From contig PBEX01000002.1 in assembly GCA_002718515.1 (NCBI GenBank), positions 1,460-14,282 on the forward strand: DNA of 12,823 nucleotides, in the 5' to 3' direction. Positions 8,121-12,823 of this stretch are shown one piece after another. The notes beneath the pieces were generated by a model. The model ran no database searches, had not been told where the DNA came from, and saw only the letters and a list, made by a program, of their open reading frames with translations. This DNA is from Phycisphaerae bacterium (lineage in GTDB: Bacteria > Planctomycetota > Phycisphaerae > Phycisphaerales > SM1A02). Positions within the stretch are counted from its first letter, which is position 1, and every line of letters starts with the position of its first letter. A program made the translations under genes and the position numbers.

Positions 8121-9767
8121 TCAAGCCCCAAGTTTAACCAAACGAGTCACTAAAGATTCGCTTGCGAGCATATAGAGACCATAGTTCCCGCGGGTAGTTG
8201 ACACATAGAGATCTGCGGGGTCCTGCAACATATCCGGGTCGTCGAAGCCGAGACAAATGATGATGGGCCGCTCAAGACCTTTGAAGTCTGCGGACGTGCC
8301 GTGGAGGATTTTGCCGCGGAGATCAGCTTGAGCGGTCACCACATCAAGTGGGCTCAGGCGTTTTCTTAGTCGCCGATCGGTAATTTCGTTTCGGTCAAAC
8401 TCAAACTCTCGGGGATATACAATTCCTATCTGCTCGGCCTCTGCTCCCTCCTCAAGCAACTCCTCTATTAGGCTTGATAGTGAAGTAATCCGGTCCGTTG
8501 GTGAAAGTACGGGGATCAAGCGCGGCTTTCGCCCGATGCCCGCCCTTGATGAAGAGCCGATATCAGCCCCAGTCCAGCGAGATACTGCTTGAACTATTTC
8601 CTCCGTATTTCGAACGTTTTGTCTCAAGTCGAGCTCGGTTACCGATCCTGCGGACCTCAAGTAATCCAAGGCATCGGGGTCAAACGCACCGGAGATGCCA
8701 ACCTGATTGTTCGTGTCCATGAACCATCGCCATCGTCCGTCTTCTAACCCTCCAACGAGACTCTTTGATAGGGTCTCAAACGCGTCCAGGTTCAGCATGT
8801 CTTGCCCTTCATCCACCAACAAGACATCTGCAGCGGTATCAACGTTATTGAGGTCGCAGATCGAATGAACATTGATGAGGCGATGGCTTATCTGTTTTGC
8901 CAAATGAGCGGCTAAGACTGGACTGAACGCAACGAACAGTACCGAACGGCCTTGAGCAGCCTCCCGCTCGGCCATTGTCCTCGCCAAGTAAGTTTTTCCC
9001 GTGCCCGCTCCACCAGAGATTATGATTCGCTCATTTTTTTCAGCTATGCTGAGCCTGTCGTACTGTTCGTCGGTGAGCTTTTGCATCCCAATGTTTGCGT
9101 GACCCACACGAGTACTGAGGGCCGGATACGTGTCGATATCTGGCCGGATCGCCTTTCGAAACTCGTCTAGATCCAATCGGGTCGCGGTCGTTTGGGATCG
9201 TTCCTTACGACGCCAGTAATCAAGTAGGCGTTCAAGGTATGCTTTGAGTCGCTCAGGGTTCATGTCCCCTGAATCCGCCACGATCTCGGGTGGATGTTCG
9301 GGAGTGTCGTCGCTCCACTCCGAATCTGGAAACACGACCCCCCATCCCCACGTCAAGCGTTTCTCACGGATACACTCAAGCGGATGGTGATCGCGCAACC
9401 GCTTCTGTAAGGCGTACATGGCACTTTTCGCCTGATCGAATGGTGATTCCGTTAGGTGACTCGTGCGATCGAACCTGTTCGTGGTTGTCCAGATTCCATC
9501 CTCTCGCCGAACACGTCCTCCTTTGACCTCAAGCGCAAGAGCTCCCTCTGGACCGACGATGAGGAAGTCAATCTCTCCCCATCTCTTGTATTCATGTTCG
9601 CTCAAGTTCAGCGAATGATAGGCCGTCCAATGACCCGCAAGGGTTACGTGCTGAAGCAATGAGAATAGGCGCTCTTCCGCATTGCTTTTGTGGTTCAGCA
9701 GGATATCGGGGATACGATCCAAAAGCTTTTCCCTTTGTGGACGGAGAAGCGGGTAGGTGTAACGCAA
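8121..9767 (-). CDS. NERD nuclease domain fused to UvrD-like superfamily 1 helicase
   Basis: The protein has 548 residues. Residues about 28-130 form a NERD domain (restriction-endonuclease-like fold) with the acidic/Lys constellation 'GEIDFLI' (Asp67) and 'ALEVKGG' (Glu80, Lys82). An SF1 helicase follows: a Q-motif-like 'LTDEQYDRL' (Gln235), Walker A 'GGAGTGKT' (252-259), Walker B 'LVDEGQD' (317-323), 'LRQNVRNTEEIV' (381-392), 'TSADFKGLE' (491-499) and 'YVSTTRGNYGLYML' (521-534). The nuclease landmark residues look intact, so DNA cleavage coupled to translocation is a reasonable inference. The gene sits directly after zorC, where type I Zorya carries its ZorD helicase-family protein, and directly before drmA. 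The TTG at 9767 is the only candidate start ahead of the NERD domain. The nearest GGAGG is 18 nt upstream, which is too far to be convincing, so translation may be weak. The TGA stop touches drmA. Confidence 0.9.
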   Translation of the reverse strand: MRYTYPLLRPQREKLLDRIPDILLNHKSNAEERLFSLLQHVTLAGHWTAYHSLNLSEHEYKRWGEIDFLIVGPEGALALEVKGGRVRREDGIWTTTNRFDRTSHLTESPFDQAKSAMYALQKRLRDHHPLECIREKRLTWGWGVVFPDSEWSDDTPEHPPEIVADSGDMNPERLKAYLERLLDYWRRKERSQTTATRLDLDEFRKAIRPDIDTYPALSTRVGHANIGMQKLTDEQYDRLSIAEKNERIIISGGAGTGKTYLARTMAEREAAQGRSVLFVAFSPVLAAHLAKQISHRLINVHSICDLNNVDTAADVLLVDEGQDMLNLDAFETLSKSLVGGLEDGRWRWFMDTNNQVGISGAFDPDALDYLRSAGSVTELDLRQNVRNTEEIVQAVSRWTGADIGSSSRAGIGRKPRLIPVLSPTDRITSLSSLIEELLEEGAEAEQIGIVYPREFEFDRNEITDRRLRKRLSPLDVVTAQADLRGKILHGTSADFKGLERPIIICLGFDDPDMLQDPADLYVSTTRGNYGLYMLASESLVTRLVKLGA

Positions 9768-9902
9768 CTTATCTAGGGAAAGATGCCTCCGACACTTTGG
9801 AGTACCTCGTGGTCCATCTGACTGGCCGAATTCTTGGAAATGCCGACCTTTTTAAGGTCAGTTATGAGTCCGGCACGTAACCTGGTGGGGCGTGTACTGC
9901 TT
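9768..9902 (-). other. 135-bp intercistronic spacer between the Zorya-like and DISARM-like halves
   Basis: This is the only sizeable non-coding gap among the eight genes. On the minus strand the frame of the downstream gene stays open through most of it (stop at 9854-9852), but it has no ATG, GTG or TTG before the TTG at 9767. I see no convincing sigma70 promoter and no intrinsic terminator with a T-run. It contains an inverted repeat listed separately. It may hold a weak internal promoter, an RNA structure that adjusts expression of the second half, or simply mark a recombination seam. Confidence 0.6.
9841..9875. promoter_or_regulatory. Inverted repeat in the spacer before the NERD-helicase gene
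   Basis: A perfect 6-bp stem GACCTT/AAGGTC with a 3-nt loop lies at 9845-9859. It is enclosed by an outer TGCC (9841-9844) and GGCA (9872-9875), with an asymmetric bulge. No U-run follows on the minus strand, so it is not a standard terminator. It could be a transcript hairpin (processing or attenuation) or a regulator binding site. Only the complementarity is seen; the role is inference. Confidence 0.4.
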
Positions 9903-11321
9903 TTACCCGCGCCAACCCGCAAGACTACCAGACGGCCCTCTAATCTTCGTTTTACGGAAGATCTCTTTCTCGATCCTTCTCTGCCAACTTTTGGGGTTGT
10001 CAGCAGGGATGTGAACTACCCTCCATTGCCGGTCACTCCTGAGCGTACTTGCCTTATATGCCCGTCTGAAAAGTAAAGGAGCGGACTCGTTTCGACGATC
10101 CCAGAACTGACATGCTCCGTTGTGGCTCCATTCGGCTACCACCAGGTAAGGCCCGAGCTCCATGAGCAGGACGCTCTGGCTCGATTCGGCGCCCTCAAGT
10201 CGCCCAAAGGCGGGTTGTTCATCGAAGCTTCGTTTGGCAAACCTAGCAGCGTCGCTGCCGAGCGCTACCCACGCTTGGCTGATCGCCCCCTGCTTCAGGT
10301 AGCCCTCCCAGAACTTTCTTCGAGTTTGCCACATACGATCTACGGCGGTTTTGTCGAGAACATGGAAGAACTGATCTAGAGTTTCCTCGACCAGCCACCT
10401 AAGCATTACGGCACGAGCTGACTCGCTTATCTCCGACCATATTTCAGGCCTTCTTCTCGGATCACTCAGATGGCGCAGAAGAAAAGGTCTCGCCCAACGC
10501 TTGTATACCTCCGGCGGGGGGATTTTATGGAACGGATCCAGCAGAGCTTCAGCGAACGGCTTTCGTAGATCTGGAGCGACGCTTGAGGCATTGTCAGCTA
10601 AGCCGGGCACTAGGCTGAGTTTTTTCTCTAGTCGATCCGGACTCTCGGATCCACCCTCGTTGAGGTAGTCGGGAACTGACCGTAAAAATGCATTCGCCAG
10701 ATGGTGGGCAAATTGTGAGTCAGACCCCGGTGACATGATTGAGAGTTCCGGCATGTCTGTCGGAGAAGTGAAGTCACTCGGTGATTCCAGCCAAAACTTG
10801 GCGGCGTTAGTGGGGCCATCTTCTGAAAACAAACGAAAACGTGTTGAAGCCTCTCGCATAGCTAGGCTACGGACTTTTGTATTCCTCTCTAACGAAGTCT
10901 TGCAGAATCCGGAAAACACTTTGAACACGGGCGAACCGATCGGAAAGGCACGCAGAAAGGCATAGCAGAGTGAGACCAAAGCTCGGGTGTGACGGGGATC
11001 TTCAAGATATTCACCTACTGCGACTTGTATCGCGCTGTTGCTAGCCAGCCACTGATCGGGCGTATCAAGCGGATAGAAGAGAAGGTGAGGAAACCACCTT
11101 CGGATTCGTCGCGACAACCTGTTGAGGTCTCTATTCTCGGCCCACTCAGATTTGAATTTTCTGATCAGTGTGTCCGCGTCTTCAGGAACGATTTCCACTT
11201 CACCACCACCAAGACGGGTTTCCGCCCTAGCACACGCTCGTTTCAGTTGGTTGAGGTTTGCGGTGGTGAACTTGGCCTCAAACTTGTAGGAGCCTAGACG
11301 GCGCTTTAGGGCGCTAGCCAC
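9903..11321 (-). CDS. zorC: ZorC-like EH-signature protein
   Basis: The protein has 472 residues, starts with GTG and ends with TAA. It is mostly helical and basic, with no membrane segment. The C-terminal part carries the EH-signature pattern: Glu397 in 'VVAEWSHNGACQFW' and His437 in 'RVVHIPADNPKSW', separated by a short basic strand-rich stretch. This pattern defines the Zorya type I ZorC family, a cytosolic DNA-binding component needed for defence and thought to act downstream of the ZorAB motor. The length is somewhat shorter than E. coli ZorC as I recall it. The start overlaps the end of zorB by 8 bp. It is the last gene before the only real gap in the operon. A close paralogue in a non-Zorya EH-signature context is possible, but the zorA-zorB-zorC order argues against it. 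Confidence 0.88.
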   Translation of the reverse strand: MASALKRRLGSYKFEAKFTTANLNQLKRACARAETRLGGGEVEIVPEDADTLIRKFKSEWAENRDLNRLSRRIRRWFPHLLFYPLDTPDQWLASNSAIQVAVGEYLEDPRHTRALVSLCYAFLRAFPIGSPVFKVFSGFCKTSLERNTKVRSLAMREASTRFRLFSEDGPTNAAKFWLESPSDFTSPTDMPELSIMSPGSDSQFAHHLANAFLRSVPDYLNEGGSESPDRLEKKLSLVPGLADNASSVAPDLRKPFAEALLDPFHKIPPPEVYKRWARPFLLRHLSDPRRRPEIWSEISESARAVMLRWLVEETLDQFFHVLDKTAVDRMWQTRRKFWEGYLKQGAISQAWVALGSDAARFAKRSFDEQPAFGRLEGAESSQSVLLMELGPYLVVAEWSHNGACQFWDRRNESAPLLFRRAYKASTLRSDRQWRVVHIPADNPKSWQRRIEKEIFRKTKIRGPSGSLAGWRG

Positions 11322-12087
11322 CAGAACTCCCTAGCTGATCTCGGACCGCATCTGTAACGGGATTCACACCTGGAACAGGATTTACACCCTGAAACGGTTC
11401 CATGAGGAATCGGAGGTCAATCCTTCTCTGAACCTCGCTTAGGGGATCGACGTTGGGTATGAGTCGTTGGGCACCGTATCCGCTGATTGAGAGGATACGC
11501 TCTCTACGCTCACCAGGACGGACAAGAACGCTATCTATGGTCGGGTAACTGGTCCTAAGAACTCGGTGAACCGATGCGGCCCTCAACCCAGAGAGTTCAA
11601 CATTGTCTCGGAACCGATTTGCTGTCCCGACTGGAGCCGCATCGGTATGTCCTTCGATTAGCACGGTGCTTAAGAGTGCAGTGTACCTGCCTCGGTCAAC
11701 GTCAAGACCCTCGCAGGTGCTGTCTGTGGGCGGGTTAACAAAACATGGAAGCACCTCAAGCATCACTCTGCCTATAAGCTCCACTCTTGGAACGTGTTCT
11801 GGGATCGGGTCAGTCGCTCCGAATGCAAAATTCACCGAACTGCTGGTTAGGCGCAGGATCCCCTGGTCAGGCACCACCTCCACCTCAAGACCATTTTCTT
11901 CCAGGCTCTTTGCGACCAGTTGAAGAATCACCGCCTGAGTGTCCTCCGCACTCTGCATACTTATGGTGACCGTTTGAAGTCGAAGGACGAAGATCAAGAG
12001 GGTTATGATGAAGACGAAAATCAGGCTCGCCATCAGGTCGCTGGCCGATACCAGGTATTCCTGACCGGCCGATGTCGAGTTGATCAT
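11314..12087 (-). CDS. zorB: ZorB-like protein: MotB-type membrane anchor with OmpA peptidoglycan-binding domain
   Basis: The protein has 257 residues. It has a short N-terminus, one transmembrane segment at about residues 18-36 (rich in I, F, L, V) and, just before it, Asp17 in 'SASDLMASL', matching the proton-carrying Asp of MotB. A linker helix follows, then an OmpA/MotB domain with 'IEGHTD' (144-149), 'LSGLRA' (165-170) and 'RRIDLRF' (221-227), the usual peptidoglycan-binding landmarks. In Zorya, a ZorB dimer sits inside the ZorA pentamer, anchors it to the cell wall and completes the ion channel. Extra features are two cysteines in a loop (Cys115 and Cys125) and a Pro/Gly tail with 'GVNPV' twice (234-238 and 240-244). 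The ATG overlaps the zorA stop by 4 bp and no strong Shine-Dalgarno is visible, so translation is probably coupled. A flagellar MotB is unlikely given the downstream zorC and absence of chemotaxis genes. Confidence 0.92.
   Translation of the reverse strand: MINSTSAGQEYLVSASDLMASLIFVFIITLLIFVLRLQTVTISMQSAEDTQAVILQLVAKSLEENGLEVEVVPDQGILRLTSSSVNFAFGATDPIPEHVPRVELIGRVMLEVLPCFVNPPTDSTCEGLDVDRGRYTALLSTVLIEGHTDAAPVGTANRFRDNVELSGLRAASVHRVLRTSYPTIDSVLVRPGERRERILSISGYGAQRLIPNVDPLSEVQRRIDLRFLMEPFQGVNPVPGVNPVTDAVRDQLGSSGG
11327..11332 (-). promoter_or_regulatory. Ribosome binding site supporting the GTG start of zorC
   Basis: AGGGAG on the minus strand lies 5 nt upstream of the GTG at 11321-11319. It lies inside the end of zorB, and it supports the GTG as the true start, which gives the 8-bp overlap between the two genes. 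Confidence 0.75.
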
Positions 12088-12823
12088 TGACCATCACGCT
12101 CGTCTAAGGTCTGGTCTAATTCTTCGATGGCCGCTGTTAGTATCTGAACCGCTCTACTGAAGTCCCTATCCACGCCTCTGTTGAATTCAATCACACGCTC
12201 GGTAAACATCTCCAAGCCGGTCTCCATTTCCCCTACGACGGACGCCAGTGCCTTATCTGCACCTTCGAAACGGTCCAAATACATCTCCCAATTCTCTCGA
12301 ACCTCATCGTTTGTGCTCGAAATTTGTTTTGCTGCGGCCGTCGCTACCTTACCGAATTGTCCGAGCGTCTCGCTAGCTTTTGAGATCGCGTCGCCTGCAC
12401 TAGCCATTTTGGAAGAAGAGCGAGTTAGTGCTGGAGTGACCGTCTCCAGTCCTTCTAACACTGAACCGACGTCCGCGGCGGCCGCCTGAACAATTTCGGC
12501 GGCTTCTGCTAGACGGGTCGTGAGCTTTTCTGCATCGGAAAGAGATTTCGCTAAGCCTTCCACTCTGCCCGCGAGGCTGGTTGCAGATTCCTCAATGCGT
12601 GACGCAGCCGATGTACCCGCATCCTCCAGAGCGGCCGCCATTTTCCCTGATACTGAATCGAGTCCATCGCTCGCTCTTCCGATTGCTGACCCGATTTGTG
12701 ACGCAGCCGATGTACCCGCATCCTCCAGAGCGGCCGCCATTTTCCCTGATGCTGAATCGAGTTCATCGCTCGCTCTTCCGATTGCTGACCCGATATTTCC
12801 TGATACTGAATTGAGTTCATCGC
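12084..12823 (-). CDS. zorA: ZorA-like motor protein, C-terminal tail only (5' end cut by the window edge)
   Basis: The reading frame is open from the right edge (first whole codon at 12821) to a TGA at 12086-12084, giving 245 residues. The ATG at 12740 lies inside a repeat and is not the start, because the frame continues upstream without a stop. What is visible is almost entirely Ala/Ser/Glu-rich amphipathic helix. It opens with near-identical 33-residue repeats built around 'AAALEDAGTSAAS' and ends in a segment with 'WEMYLDRFEGADKAL' and 'VIEFNRGVDRDF', which resembles the C-terminal tail of ZorA. In the known Zorya family, ZorA has an N-terminal MotA/ExbB-like membrane domain forming a pentamer around a ZorB dimer, with a long helical tail reaching into the cytoplasm. 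That membrane domain is not in this window, so the call rests on the tail character plus the adjoining zorB and zorC. The gene overlaps zorB by ATGA. Another long coiled-coil protein cannot be excluded on this fragment alone. Confidence 0.75.
   Translation of the reverse strand, partial: DELNSVSGNIGSAIGRASDELDSASGKMAAALEDAGTSAASQIGSAIGRASDGLDSVSGKMAAALEDAGTSAASRIEESATSLAGRVEGLAKSLSDAEKLTTRLAEAAEIVQAAAADVGSVLEGLETVTPALTRSSSKMASAGDAISKASETLGQFGKVATAAAKQISSTNDEVRENWEMYLDRFEGADKALASVVGEMETGLEMFTERVIEFNRGVDRDFSRAVQILTAAIEELDQTLDERDGQ
12599..12796 (-). repeat. 99-bp tandem direct repeat (two full copies) inside zorA
   Basis: Two adjacent 99-bp copies, 12599-12697 and 12698-12796, both begin 'gtgacgcagccgatgtaccc' and differ at about 3 positions by eye. 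Each encodes one 33-residue unit (three 11-residue turns) of the ZorA tail. A shortened third copy follows from about 12796 to the window edge. It lacks the 45-bp (15-residue) middle part and so gives an 18-residue unit. The near identity at DNA level indicates recent duplication by slippage or recombination. Confidence 0.93.

Noticed and set aside
12551..12820. Minus-strand frame with repeated Arg/Trp-rich units beside the zorA repeats
   Set aside because: It is a second frame of the same 99-bp repeats. A period divisible by three keeps several frames open, so its repeats are a by-product.
11314..12823. Flagellar stator pair (MotA/MotB)
   Set aside because: The MotB-like protein is followed by an EH-signature protein and defence helicases, and the upstream protein has a long helical tail, which fits Zorya and not a flagellar motor.

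Overview
The window holds one long multi-gene operon, read entirely on the minus strand (right to left). It looks like an anti-phage defence island that joins two systems usually found apart. At the right edge are Zorya-type components: the C-terminal tail of a ZorA-like motor protein (its start lies outside the window), ZorB (MotB/OmpA-like) and ZorC (EH-signature protein). Next comes a fusion of a NERD nuclease domain with a UvrD-like (superfamily 1) helicase. It is followed by the core pair of DISARM: a DrmA-like DExH helicase with a zinc-finger-like insertion, and DrmB with a C-terminal DUF1998 domain. The operon ends with a compact second UvrD-like ATPase and a 571-residue protein of no family I recognise.

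Layout in transcription order: zorA 3' part (12823-12084), zorB (12087-11314), zorC (11321-9903), a 135-bp spacer (9902-9768), NERD-helicase (9767-8121), drmA (8117 or 8120 to 4893), drmB (4893-3040), UvrD-like ATPase (3043-1841), 571-aa protein (1844-129), then 128 bp with no supported gene. Apart from the spacer, every junction overlaps or nearly touches (three ATGA overlaps, one TAATG, one 8-bp overlap, one 0-3 bp gap). This suggests translational coupling and a single transcript whose promoter lies beyond the right edge.

Inferred joint function: ZorA and ZorB would form an envelope-anchored, ion-driven sensor of phage entry, and ZorC would relay or bind DNA. The NERD-helicase sits where type I Zorya carries its ZorD helicase and could be the nucleolytic effector. 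DrmA and DrmB would load on and remodel incoming DNA, and the last two genes would be accessory. The window has neither the DNA methyltransferase nor the PLD nuclease (DrmC) of classical DISARM, so self/non-self discrimination must work differently or be encoded elsewhere.

The organism cannot be named from this window. GC content is a little above 50% by eye, Shine-Dalgarno sites are recognisable, and ATG, GTG and TTG starts are used, which is consistent with a bacterium. A Gram-negative host is plausible but not shown. No tRNA, rRNA, CRISPR array or intact insertion sequence was seen.
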